Source: Sipunculus nudus (Eukaryota > Annelida > Sipuncula > Golfingiida > Sipunculidae). From it: a DNA stretch of 64,000 bases. Shown piece by piece: positions 24,857-35,115 of the stretch. A model generated the notes under the pieces. It had not been told where the DNA came from. It made no database searches and saw only the letters and a program-made list of their open reading frames with translations. Location: assembly GCA_026874595.1 (NCBI GenBank), contig CM049317.1, forward strand, positions 35,802,901 to 35,866,900. Direction: 5' to 3'. Both the position numbers and the translations under genes were made by a program. Numbering within the stretch: the stretch's first letter is position 1; every line of letters begins with the position of its first letter.

Positions 24857-24978
24857 CTGCCAAAGCCTTTGGAACGAAATGCTCCATCTAGAGTATCTTG
24901 ATATATACGTAAACGGCCCTGCATGGAGTCAATACTGCCGAAAGGATATTTCAGATTTTCCTTTCGAAAGTATTTCAT
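24857..24978 (-). CDS. Candidate first coding exon (or upstream ORF), unrecognised
   Basis: On the minus strand an ATG at 24978 opens 40 codons (MKYFRKENLKYPFG, later IYQDTLDGAFRSKGFG) and runs two bases into a codon before a very strong donor, GGCAG then GTAAGTCC (GT at 24855-24856). The residue mix looks protein-like rather than low-complexity. I do not recognise the family. If spliced directly to the TMEM169 acceptor near 16108, the frame would close after Arg-Phe at TAA, giving a 42-residue upstream ORF. It could instead be the start of a separate minus-strand gene whose next exon I could not find. A plus-strand frame is also open across part of this stretch. Only transcript data would decide. 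Confidence 0.3.
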
Positions 24979-25152
24979 AAGATTCGTAATAATAAACCCA
25001 ATAAATACCGAAAAATATCAGCTACTATATCATTTGATACACTAAAAGGCCTTATGCATGGTTACCTATAGCATTCAGTTATATATATGATTGTACTATA
25101 TTGTGAATGTTGCCAAGAGTGCGCAACGGATTCCTGTATTTGTTTGCCGCGC

Positions 25153-25379
25153 TAGTCCGGGGTGATTCGCAGCTCCGACGGGGCACGGGTGGAAGTCCGT
25201 CGCTCTGCCCGGATAGTTTTCATTATCCCGGACCTCCAAGGACTGTCACGGCAGTGCCCCGGACTTCCACGGCAGTGGCACGGACACCCACGGCAGAGCC
25301 CCGTCATAGCGGCGGATGAGCCACGGATCACCCCGGATTACATTCCTCCCCGGATCACCACGAATCGCCCCGGCAGTTT
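25153..25379. repeat. GC-rich foldback-like sequence left of the LINE
   Basis: This is a sharp GC island in AT-rich DNA, full of CGGCAG, CCCCGG and CACGG words. TCCGGGGTGATTCG near its start is roughly inverted by CGGATCACCCCGGA near 25324-25340. It ends GGCAGTTTTT at the LINE junction, and the DNA right of the LINE begins with the inverted AAAAACTGCC. It looks like one arm of a foldback element entered by the LINE. Confidence 0.5.
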
Positions 25380-26891
25380 TTGACATGGTATCATTATGAA
25401 TGCACCAATCTGCCAGCTTATTTCTTGTCTAATCTTATAAACAGTGACGATGAATATAAATGTGAAAACTGTGTCCTGGTTGATCAAACAGTGTTTGAAT
25501 GCATGGAGAAAAATAGGAGAAAAATGGAGAAAAATATTTTGTGCCAAAATATAGACTCCTCAGCTGAAACTCCTATGTCAGAAAATACCAATGCTTTGGA
25601 TGAAAAAATCCTCCCCGACATTCAACAGATGATTGCTGACTTAGAGGGTCAGATTGTAAACAGAATGTGTGCGTATGAGAACAGGATACTAGAAAACAAA
25701 ATTGAAGACCTATCTAGGCAAATAATAAGCCTTCAGAAGAGCCAGAAGGGCAAAGATGATCAAATTACAGATCTTCTAAAGGACTTAACCACTTCAAAAG
25801 CAGAATGTGACCAACTAAGAGATAAACTAGATAGTGCTTACAGCAAAATCAGTACGCTAAATAAACCAAGTCCTGTTAGTAGTGATATGAGGGATAAAGT
25901 GCAGTCCCTACAAAATGAACTTAAAGCTGCCAGCGAGCAAAATACACGACTCAAAGTGGAGCTTGACACACTAGATAACAGAGCGAAAAAATCACTGGAT
26001 GTTGCAAATTCACAGATTAACTCTTTGTCAACCATTGTTGAGCTCAAAACCTCTGAAAATGAGAAGCTGCAGAGTAAAATCCAACAGCTCTATGATGACA
26101 TTATGTCTGCTAAAGAACAGTGTTTAAAGTGGCAAGAAGAGGCCTTAAATAATAGTGGTAAATGGACCCAAATAAACACAAATACAAAAGAAAACATTGC
26201 ATATGAATCATCACCGCAAAATGAAAAAGAAAAACAAACGCCGCTGAAAGTTCTCATAATCGGCAAATCACAACTGAAACATATGAATAGGAATTACCTC
26301 TTCCCTAGTGATAGAGCCACTGTCACCATAAAAACTGTATACAAACTAGAAACTGCTGAGAAACTAGTATCAGAATTAACAACTGAAATATTATATGACA
26401 TCGGTGTATTGCAACTAATTGTGAATGATGCAAAAACGAGCTCCCCAAATATAATCGCAGAAGGTCTATTTAACCTGGCTAGCACCATGTTAAACAAACA
26501 GCTGACAAAGAGAGTGATTATTTCGGGTGGAGTACCAGTTAACAGTGACCCTGTGCTAGATGCTACAGTTGAAGCCACCAATCGTCTCACACAGCTCAGG
26601 TCAATAAACTCTGACAACATAGAGTTCCTTGTGAATTATAATAGCTTCACAAGAGGGGGTCAAACTGCAAACAACCTATATGAGGACAATATCCACCTAA
26701 ACGAACAGGGCACTCGTTTGCTTGCTAGCAACATTAAATACACTTTGCTGCCAGACCTCAAGGGAAGACGATCGCAACCATCATCCCCACAGAACAGGCA
26801 AGGCGTTCGATACCAAAACAACGGCTCAAGGCGGAGCAATTATAGAGGTGGCCAAAGAAGAACATACACAGGACAATTTTATAGAAATTGA
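25380..26891 (+). CDS. LINE ORF1: half PHD finger, coiled coil, SGNH-like domain
   Basis: The 503-codon frame is still open. Residues 1-31 are only the second half of a PHD zinc finger (WYHYEC then CENC: His5, Cys8, Cys28, Cys31); the first metal-binding half is missing, so the listed start (TTG) marks truncation rather than true initiation. Residues of about 80-245 are rich in Leu, Glu, Lys and Gln with heptad spacing, a coiled coil likely used for ORF1 multimerisation. From about 290 an SGNH/GDSL-type fold is suggested by LIIGKSQ (block I, Ser kept but Asp of GDS replaced by Lys), LQLIVND, and DNIHLNEQG (Asp436, His439). The tail is RG/RS-rich and basic, fitting RNA binding. Its survival while ORF2 has decayed is notable. 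Activity is unlikely. Confidence 0.85.
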   Translation: MTWYHYECTNLPAYFLSNLINSDDEYKCENCVLVDQTVFECMEKNRRKMEKNILCQNIDSSAETPMSENTNALDEKILPDIQQMIADLEGQIVNRMCAYENRILENKIEDLSRQIISLQKSQKGKDDQITDLLKDLTTSKAECDQLRDKLDSAYSKISTLNKPSPVSSDMRDKVQSLQNELKAASEQNTRLKVELDTLDNRAKKSLDVANSQINSLSTIVELKTSENEKLQSKIQQLYDDIMSAKEQCLKWQEEALNNSGKWTQINTNTKENIAYESSPQNEKEKQTPLKVLIIGKSQLKHMNRNYLFPSDRATVTIKTVYKLETAEKLVSELTTEILYDIGVLQLIVNDAKTSSPNIIAEGLFNLASTMLNKQLTKRVIISGGVPVNSDPVLDATVEATNRLTQLRSINSDNIEFLVNYNSFTRGGQTANNLYEDNIHLNEQGTRLLASNIKYTLLPDLKGRRSQPSSPQNRQGVRYQNNGSRRSNYRGGQRRTYTGQFYRN

Positions 26892-26984
26892 ATGAAGGAC
26901 TAGTGGACAATTCTAAAGATATCAAATAAAGGACTTCGTGATGATATTTTGTCTCTATACGATACATGCATATTGTAAGTCATA

Positions 26985-29900
26985 TTGCATAATTCCCTTA
27001 ATATTGCGTCATGGAATATCCGTGGCCATACTCACAGGTTGTCTGGCATAAGTGAAAATAAATTTCTTTATAATGATTTTATTCATATATTATCAAAATA
27101 TCATATAATAGGCCTCTCCGAGACACATGCAAGCCCAGATGATAATATGGACATTCAAGAATATGAAGTTATAAAGAAATGCAGACCAAAAAATCTAAAG
27201 GCTACCAGACACCATGGAGGTGTAGCAGTTTACATACATAAATCTATTTCTAAAAACTATACTTATATTCCATCTACCAGCCCTGACACTATTTGGATTA
27301 AATTGAATTGGTACAAAATTTGGCTGGAATCATGATATTTATATAGCAAATGTGTATATTCCTCCAGAAGGCTCATCTTTTTCGAGTGAAATTGATCAAT
27401 TTTCCTCTATTACTACTGAAATCACCAAGTTCACTAGCCAAAGAGGTAAATGTATTATAATGGGAGACATGAATGCCCATACTAATATAAATGCTGATTT
27501 TATCCAAAATGACTCCTTTAAATATTTGCCTCTCCCTAGCAATTATTGTGTTGATCAGCAAATCAAACGCAGTAATCTTGATAGTAAACCATTAAACAAT
27601 AATGGAAAATCTCTTCAAAACCTCTGTGTATCTAGTAGCCTTCGGATAGTAAATGGACGTAAGCTCGGTGACTCAATTGGTAATTTTACTTGCTACAGTA
27701 GCAATGGGAAGATACCCAGTTGTTTAGATTATGTGATTATAGACAGCGATATTTTTTATTATATCTCATCTCTTACTGTGAATAAGTTGTCATTATTTTC
27801 AGATCACTGTATGTTAAATTTTACACTGGATTGTAATATGGAAATACTACCTTTCACAAGACTGCTTGAGAGTGAGTCGCATATTCAAGAAAATACAAAA
27901 CAGTTTGTATGGCAGGAACTAAGTGGTCCAGCCTTTCATCTAGCATTGTCAGCTATCAAACAAGACATTGATTACTATTGCTCAAAAGATTATGATACCA
28001 ATGAAAATTCGGTTAATGGTGCCGTACATGAATTCAATGCCCTTATCCACAGGGCAGCCGAAATCAGTTTAAAGGTGAAAGCGAGGCTTCATAGAAGCCT
28101 AAACATTTGACTCCTTGCACAAAATAACTATATAAAAATCTAAAACACCTATGTAATCAAGTAACAAAAAGACCATTGGATTATAATATTAAACAAAATT
28201 ACTACAAGACTCGAAAACTCTTTAAAAAATGTGCGTAAAGAGATGAAAGAGAAGCCAAGAATAAAATTTTATTATCTCTGAATAACCTCTACTCCTCTAA
28301 CCAAGGAAATATTGGGAACTTGTCCGGGAACTTGAAAACATTACAAACTCGAAAAACAACAACTCAACTGATTGTATACCACACTCAGAATGGTTAAAAC
28401 ACTTTTCAAAAATTATGTCTTGTCAAAATTTACCAGCAGGTAATATTCATTTAGAAAATGAAATTTCAGCTGCTTTGTCTAATATTACCCCAAATTTTGG
28501 TGAACTTGATTTTCAAATTACAAATCAGGAAGTTGAAAATGCCATATTAAAATTAAAAAATGGTAAGGCTGGTGGTAAAGATGGAATTTTAAATGAAATG
28601 CTTAAAAGTAGTAAAGCCTTAATATCTCGAGCACTTTGTAAATGATTCAATCTAATATTTCTCTCAGGCCTGTTCCCTTCAAGTTGGAAACAAGGTGTAG
28701 TCTCTTTACTCCATGAAGGAGGAAATAGGTTAGATCCTAACAATTATAGGGGTATTACGGTCACAAGTTGTGTGTCGAAAACATTTTGTAGCATTCTAAA
28801 TAATCGACTCATTAACTATTTAGAAAAATATAAAATAATAAGTGAATGGCAAATAGGCTTCAAAACAAAATCGCGGACAAGTGACCATCTACTAGTACTT
28901 CGTACACTTGTCGACAAATATACAAAACTTTTAGGAAAAGGAAAATTCTTATACACATGCTTCATCGATTTTCAAAAAGCTTTCGACAGGGTTTGGCATG
29001 AGGCCCTTTTATATAAATGCCTTCAGTACAATATAGGCAATACCTTTCTCAACATTATAAAAGATATGTATACTGGCACAAGTGTCCAGTTATAACTCTC
29101 TCATGGACTTTCAAATAATATTTCAACAACTGTTGGGGAAAAACAGGGATGTGTCCTAAGCCCCACCTTATTTAATATATTTATTAATGATCTGCCAAAG
29201 CTATTTGATAAATCATGTGACCCAGCCACACTAAATAGAAAAGAGGTTAACTGTCTGCTATATGCAGATGATGTCATTCTCATATCTACCTCAGAAAAGG
29301 GCCTCCAGTCTTGTCTAATTAAATTAGACAAATATTGTGATGACTGGAAACTAAAAATAAACTGTAAAAAATCAAAGATTATCATTTTTAACAAATCTGG
29401 CAGAAAAATAAAACAAACTTTTAATCTAGCTGGTCATCAGTTGGAAACATGCAACTCCTACAAATATCTTGGTATAACTATAAGTGCGAATGGAAATTTC
29501 AGCATGGCACTTAAAGAATTAAAAGAAAAAGCTAAGAAAAGTCTATTTAAACTTAGTAAATCTATATATGGATGTAATAATAATATAAATACATTTTGTA
29601 ATTTGTACGACAAAATGATTAAACCAATACTCACCTATGCTTGTGAAATTTGGGGGCCTTATACTTTTGATACTGATAAATACTTTAGTAGTAACCCCAT
29701 ATCTGTAATAGACAAATATTCTCCAGAATCTTTAGATCTTATGTTTTGTAAACATATCTTAGGAGTACACAGACGTACAAGTAATTTTGCAGTAAGAGGG
29801 GAATTGGGTAGACTTCCTGTCAGTATCGATATTCTATCTGCATCCATTAAAAATTGGATAAGAATCATTAATCTCCCAAATGACTCAGTCTTATATGACT

Positions 29901-30526
29901 GTTACATGACAAATATAAATCTTTCACAAAATAATAGCTCAAAATGGTTATATTTTATTAAATCAACCCTCCAATACTTAGACATGAGTGAAATATGGCA
30001 CAATCAAGACTCCACAAACCAAAATCTCCATAAATTAGTTAAAAAACTGTCCATATTGGACTTTAAAAAGCGATGGTTACAAGAATTAAACAGCATTAAA
30101 CACAACCCAGATTCTAAACTTAGAACATATTCAAGATACAAAAAAGAATTTAAACAAGAACCCTATCTTACTGTTATCACAAACTTTCATTTAAGAAAAA
30201 ACATAGCAAGGTTAAGAACCAGCTCACATAATTTATTAATAGAATCGGGCAGATACCACAGACCACAGAAAATACCTGTTCAAAATCGAATTTGCAATTT
30301 CTGTCCGAATGAAATAGAGAACGAACTTTATTTTTTGATGCGATGTCCAAAACTGAATGGGCTAAGAAGGGATATGTTAAACATAACTACCGAGATTTTC
30401 CCTCATATATATACATATAGTGACCTAGAAATGTTTGACTTTATAATGGGAAGTGACGACTATGAAAGTATTCAAGCTCTTGGCAATTTTCTGAAATCTG
30501 CAATAACTGTACGAGGCAACTTATAG
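26985..30526 (+). pseudogene. LINE ORF2: AP-endonuclease and reverse transcriptase, broken
   Basis: The endonuclease part shows NIASWNIRGH, GLSETHAS, MGDMNAH, CLDYVII and LFSDHC, the expected catalytic series. A frameshift near 27310-27340 moves it from one frame to the next, TGA at 28108-28110 ends that frame, and a second frameshift lies between there and 28415. The reverse transcriptase follows with NNYRGITVTSC, CFIDFQKAFDRVWH, QGCVLSPTLFNIFINDL and LLYADDVILIS (the YADD active site). Stops occur at 28643-28645 (TGA) and 29093-29095 (TAA). After the reverse transcriptase, from 29441 to 30526, a 361-codon frame stays open and includes a CxxC...ENELYFLMRCP motif typical of LINE ORF2 C-termini. 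With at least two frameshifts and three internal stops, no functional ORF2 protein can be made. Confidence 0.9.
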
Positions 30527-30747
30527 ATTCTTACAAACTAAGAATGATATCTAACCTTTCATATGCCAACATGATTAATATGCGAGACACCTGATAAACA
30601 TATTTATAGTTCTTTGTTTTTTCTGTTAAAAAACATCACTTGTATTTTCTTCTATGTTTTCATGCACCTGAATATCTAATGTGTAACATGTGATAATCTG
30701 CCCGTTATATCTGTACAACTGTTTACACCTGTATGATATCCGGACAT

Positions 30748-30917
30748 TATCTGTGATATCATGTATTATTTACTGTTACCTGTTATGTCATGTATTATTT
30801 ACTGTTACCTGTGATATTATGTATTATGCAGTTGTCACTTTTGATTTCATGTATTATTTATTTGTTACATGTGGTGTCATGTATTATTTATCTGTTACCT
30901 GTGATGTCATGTATTAG
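30748..30917 (+). repeat. About 29-bp minisatellite in the LINE 3' UTR
   Basis: A unit of about 29 bp built around ATGTATTATTTACTGTTACC (preceded by variants of TGTGATGTC) recurs five to six times with variation and one shorter copy. It lies between the ORF2 stop and the AATAAA-pentamer 3' end, so it belongs to the LINE 3' UTR. Confidence 0.75.
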
Positions 30918-30956
30918 CAAAATGCTATTACTGTACGAATAGCGAAGCTAATAAAC

Positions 30957-30994
30957 TCAATTCAATTCAATTCAATTCAATTCAATTCAATTCA
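30957..30994 (+). repeat. LINE 3' tail, (TCAAT)n pentamer repeat
   Basis: Seven full TCAAT units plus TCA follow directly after GCTAATAAAC. It marks the 3' terminus of the LINE. Confidence 0.85.
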
Positions 30995-30997
30995 TCC

Positions 30998-31105
30998 AAA
31001 AACTGCCGACTCGCCCTCCTGGACCGTCCCAGACTATCCCGGCAGCGCTACGGCTTACACCCCGGACCTATCCGTGGCACTGTACGTAGCTCTGCCGGGT
31101 CCTCT
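30998..31105. repeat. GC-rich foldback-like sequence right of the LINE
   Basis: It starts AAAAACTGCC (inverse of the left flank) and continues with the same word types in inverted sense (GCTCTGCCGGG against the left arm's CGGCAGAGC). The reverse complement resembles the left arm only loosely. Confidence 0.45.
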
Positions 31106-31136
31106 ATGGGACTTATACTTTATAGCCGTGTTTCCA

Positions 31137-31144
<8 letters not shown>

Positions 31145-31193
<49 letters not shown>
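31145..31193. repeat. (TA)n microsatellite
   Basis: An uninterrupted TA tract lies at the 5' truncation point of the second LINE. Confidence 0.97.
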
Positions 31194-31195
<2 letters not shown>

Positions 31196-31710
31196 GATAA
31201 GTTAAAGAAACAGTTGAATAATACCAGGAAGAGAAGTAGTAGAATAACTGGTACTTCTCTTGCCACACACCAGGAAATCTGTGAAACCAAAACAATGGCC
31301 TTCATATCTAAGGTCATGAATGACACAACACATCCCCTATATTCAGAGTTCCGTTTTTTACCTTCAGGTAAACGCCTAGATACAATATTCTGCAGAACAA
31401 CTCGTTTTTAAAAAATCTCTCGTACCACACAGTATTAAACTTTTTAACTCACAACCCTCTTAGAAATTTAATGTTTTGAATTATGTGTTTTACCTGCAGA
31501 ATTATCTGTTTTATCATTTTTACATGCTTAATTTTACATGCATTGTCAATATAATATATGTCAGTGTGATTTTTATGTATTTTTATGTATTATTTTTATG
31601 TATTTATCTATCTGTTTACTTATTTATTTTTTTGTTATGAATTGCAAGTCAACGACAAATTCCTGGAACTGAAGGCTAATAAATATTATCTTATCTTATC
31701 TTATCTTATC
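31194..31710 (+). mobile_element. 3' end of a second LINE, 5'-truncated
   Basis: A frame beginning just after a (TA)n tract encodes DKLKKQLNNTRKRSSRITG, then NDTTHPLYSEFRFLPSGKR and FCRTTRF, a familiar C-terminus of LINE ORF2 proteins (HPLxxxFxxLPSGRR...RTxRxKxSxIPxxIxLLN). One extra T at about 31408 breaks the frame; skipping it gives KKSLVPHSIKLFNSQP and a stop at 31461-31463. The 3' UTR ends GGCTAATAAATA, then five TTATC pentamers (31686-31710). It is a different family from the LINE immediately upstream. Confidence 0.75.
31686..31710 (+). repeat. LINE 3' tail, (TTATC)5 pentamer repeat
   Basis: Five TTATC units follow GCTAATAAATA and then grade into AT-rich sequence. They mark the 3' terminus of the second LINE. 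Confidence 0.75.
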
Positions 31711-31797
31711 TTATATATAAATATATATATGCGCATGTGCGAGAAAAATCGTTAAGCTGGTGCAGTGGCCTCAATTTTTCTTCCAGGGTGGGGGGAC

Positions 31798-31802
<5 letters not shown>

Positions 31803-31873
<71 letters not shown>
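31803..31873. repeat. (TA)35 microsatellite
   Basis: Uninterrupted TA tract. A shorter one follows at 32006-32024. Confidence 0.97.
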
Positions 31874-31876
<3 letters not shown>

Positions 31877-32187
31877 TACAAAATGAAGACGAGTCAAGTA
31901 TTTTCAGGCATTTTACTACTACGTAGTTTCGTGCTAGATGTTGTTGCACTCGTCAGGTAATGCTTATATATACCTTTTTCAGCGTCTCTGAGTGACATAT
32001 ACAACTATATATATATATATATATTTAATCATATTTCAAATAATTATGATGTTTTAGAAAATAAGTTGTTTTGTGAATTCTAAGCAAGGTTAATATAAAA
32101 CATTTTTTAGTAAATAGATCCAAAGTCTTTAATTCTATTTATTAATATATTTCGTTTGCAATATTATAATATTATTCTCTGAAAAGT

Positions 32188-32272
32188 GGAAGGGGGGGGG
32201 GGGGGTGATTACATTGACCTACCCCCCTCCCCCTTTCCAAAAAGTGGGTGGTATATATACCCCCCCCCCCCT
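32188..32272. repeat. G14 / C-tract inverted homopolymers
   Basis: TGGAAG13+ is inverted by CCCCCTTTCCA, and a further C tract follows the palindrome GGTATATATACC. Confidence 0.8.
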
Positions 32273-32315
32273 ATATTGACGCCCCTGAGCTGGTGACACA
32301 TATACCCGCTCTAAG

Positions 32316-32543
32316 CAGCGCTTCCATGTGCGTTTATATGCGTATATGGGTGAAAAATCGCTCAAATGATTTTGTAACTGGGGTGTTAATTCCATATGTG
32401 TCCGTCAGCGTATATGAGTATGTGCGTGTATGCGTGGAATTCGCAACAGGAGCGAATTTCACGCATAGGGTCTGCGTGAACTCAGGGATTCAGGGTAAAA
32501 TGACGTAATTTCACCATCATTTTGTGGAGGGCCTGCTTGATCC

Positions 32544-32579
<36 letters not shown>

Positions 32580-32672
32580 TATATATATACGTCTGCCAGT
32601 TCACGCATATACGCATACACGCGCACAAGGAAACACTTATTTTTTCACGCATATACGCACATGGAAACAGAC
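32316..32672. repeat. Foldback element with TTCCATGTGCGT arms
   Basis: The left arm TTCCATGTGCGTTTATATGC, continuing to GGGTGAAAAAT, is inverted on the right as TTTTTTCACGCATATACGC then ACATGGAAAC (about 32643-32670). Related arm fragments occur at 31128-31144 and 31728-31750. The interior includes a (CA)13 tract and several GCGTATATGCG words. Confidence 0.55.
32549..32574. repeat. (CA)13 microsatellite
   Basis: A CA tract inside the foldback element. Confidence 0.97.
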
Positions 32673-33359
32673 CTTTTATCGCATTGCGTTTATCGCATCC
32701 GTTTTTCATATATGCGATCAACGGACGGCAACCATGAGGCAACACGTGACATGTACATATACAAACGTCAAAAAGGTGACGATACATGGTTTTGTCCCCT
32801 TATCAAGATTTATGCCTGTAATCTAAATGACAACAGGCTAGGAATCGTAACGGAATTTTAATTGAATTGTGTCACTATTTTTATTTGTTATTCTTTAAGG
32901 TAGCAGGATGGCAAAAAAAAGAAAATACATACCTAAAATCAATTCAAAAGTTGTTTTAAATCCATAACAGACCATTAAAGCATGCATCATTTTAAACCTT
33001 ATAATAATATATATTCTTTCTGATGGTATTCATATTTTTGAAACTTTTCATTAATTTTGACATGATTTTTGTAACGTATAAAAAAATATACTTTAAAAGG
33101 TACACTATTTTAACCAGTATTAGTCATCCACGTCATTTTTAGTTGACTGTAATATTAAACTATATGACAATATTTCAAAAGTGTTTTTTTTTTTCATCTC
33201 CTGACCAAATGAATCATAAGTTCCGGTTATCATAATTAATATATTTTTCCCGAATCGTAACCACTGTCCGTCCGGCAGTTCAATACAAGTCCAGTATTAT
33301 ACATGTATAAGCACATGATAAATGACCGCAGATGTGTTCGAATCAGACTATATGAATTG

Positions 33360-33675
33360 TCACATGACGTCAGAGATATAATTAGGTCTATATTGATCTT
33401 AGTATTTAAAGAAAATAGACCTTCGTGTGAAATGACGCCCTTGAAACACATGCATTCACATTCCTTCTCCGAGTTGTGCTTAGTGCCTTTTAATATATGC
33501 CACCCCGTAAAAATGTAAGGCATAACGCACATATACAAAGAAAACTCTGGTATCATGAGATTTTGAGACAGTCCCCCTGTCAAGGTCGTTTTATGTGCTG
33601 CCATCTGGTGAATTCATTTTACGTCAAACAGGAAGTGTTAAATCACGTGACTTTGTATACATCCGGTAAGTGACA
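33360..33675 (+). promoter_or_regulatory. Promoter-like motif cluster and possible first-exon donor
   Basis: TGACGTCA (33365-33372), CTGCCATCTGGTGA (about 33599), TTACGTCA, CAGGAAGTG (ETS type) and TCACGTGAC (E-box) are followed by ATCCG and the donor GTAAGTGA near 33666. This could be the promoter and first exon of a plus-strand transcript, but I found no downstream exon. Confidence 0.25.
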
Positions 33676-34173
33676 GACCGTCTGCGGGGGTGTGATTACT
33701 GCAGATTGTCACAGTTGCTGATTGTCACAGCCCTGAAGCAGCCAAGTGAGGCTCGGATTTAACTCAGCACAGGTAACGCTTCCTGATTATTTCCCTGAAT
33801 CACATGAACAGCCTTGTTCTGCTGTGACTGGCCTTGGAACACTTGACCACTCAACCCAAAGCATGAAGCCAGGTCAGTGTGTCCTGGCCAAGGCAAGGGT
33901 ATACCGTATCAGTGCGTATAGTCCGTTCCAAAACCACTGTCTGCATGTTTTTTTTTTTCGCGATAATTATTTTAAGAATTTTCATTTAAAATGCCCGGAG
34001 CGAGTCAAGAATTCAGGCTGCTGTTTGAGCCAATGAATAAAACTACTGGTGTCTATGTTTGTGGTTTCTTGTGTCTTGTTCGTATGTCTGTCGTATGCAT
34101 AAGTGTCTCCATCTGGTGGCGAACCTGTAATGAGAAATGCAATTAATAATACACATAACATGCAGTTGTGAAG

Positions 34174-34245
34174 CTCTCCACCGGGTCTCAAACCATCAAT
34201 CATGGATTAACAAGTCCTATGCGCTACCACTGCGCCATGCAAGAC
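34174..34245 (-). repeat. tRNA-like sequence (SINE head or tRNA pseudogene)
   Basis: On the minus strand TGGCGCAGTGGTAGCGC is a perfect pol III A box (plus-strand 34221-34237), and GGTTTGAGACC is a B box with one mismatch (GGTTCGANNCC), about 30 bases downstream, which is normal tRNA spacing. The anticodon region reads GGACTTGTTAATCC, near tRNA-Asn (GTT) but with a disturbed stem, and the acceptor and T stems do not pair well. A SINE head or pseudogene is more likely than a working tRNA. Confidence 0.55.
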
Positions 34246-35115
34246 GAGTTGGGAGTGAGGGGTATAGTGGGAATACTTAATTTTACTGTTGAGAATTGGT
34301 TGTAGTTGTAAAAATGAGTGTTAATTTTTGTCAAGCGTATGTGTCGTCTGAGCACATCGCGCCCGGACGTAGCAAGAGCTTTAAAAAATTAACTCTCAGC
34401 CATTTGTTAACTGCCTGACACTATTCTATAGCGTACTCCGTCTTGCGCTTCACGCAGACAAGGTGGAGTCACTGTTTTATTTGTAAACCCTAACCCTTGA
34501 AATACACCAAATATACGTGGGATAGCCATGATGTGTGCGAGTAATAATGCCTGGAGGGCGCAAAACAACGGATGTGAATGACGTGGGCATGACATGTGCA
34601 CATAAGCCAAGTGGTGTAAACAAGCAGAGGGAGGAATCAAGACGGATTCAAGCATGTTGAATAGGGTGAAGAAAGGATAAATTGTACATTATTACAGGTT
34701 AAGAGGTACATGGGAAGGATATAGGATACCATTAACGTACAGAGGAGTAATTTGGATTTATTATTACAACGTTTCACATGTATCCGTTGTGTCTCAACGT
34801 GTCCAGAACAGCAGCCTGAATTCTAGACTCGTACCAAATGGCCTTTAGCCAAAAGTAGATATACAGATATTCTGTCGATTTTGTGTAAAATAGTAATATA
34901 TCAGGTAAAAAATATCAAAACAAAATCAAAGCAAGGCAGGGTTTTATATCTTATGCAGGCAGTCAGCTGAATAGCTCCTGCAACCTTGGGATCAGTAAGG
35001 TTAACACAGCTTCACTTGTATGAAAAATTATCCCGGACAAACATGCGGACACGGGTACAGGGATGAACTGTATCCTAATTTAATAGGACTCAGTAACAAT
35101 ATTATTACTATTAGG

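Larger units (their letters stand above)
25380..30994 (+). mobile_element. 5'-truncated CR1/L2-like non-LTR retrotransposon
   Basis: The element carries an ORF1 (half PHD finger, coiled coil, SGNH-like domain), a decayed ORF2 (endonuclease plus reverse transcriptase) and a 3' UTR ending GCTAATAAA then seven and a half TCAAT pentamers (30957-30994). There is no poly(A) tail. An ORF1 with PHD and esterase-like domains plus a short tandem-repeat tail is typical of the CR1/L2 group, so I place it there; the exact clade is uncertain. The 5' end is lost inside the PHD finger, where it abuts GC-rich flanking DNA. No clear target-site duplication is visible. Confidence 0.85.

Noticed and set aside
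30690-30917. 75-codon frame with YLLCHVLFTVTCDIMYY repeats
   Set aside because: Translation of the 29-bp minisatellite in the LINE 3' UTR.
31106-31949. Frames rich in YIYIYI
   Set aside because: Translations of TA microsatellites. Only the part after 31194 has LINE similarity.
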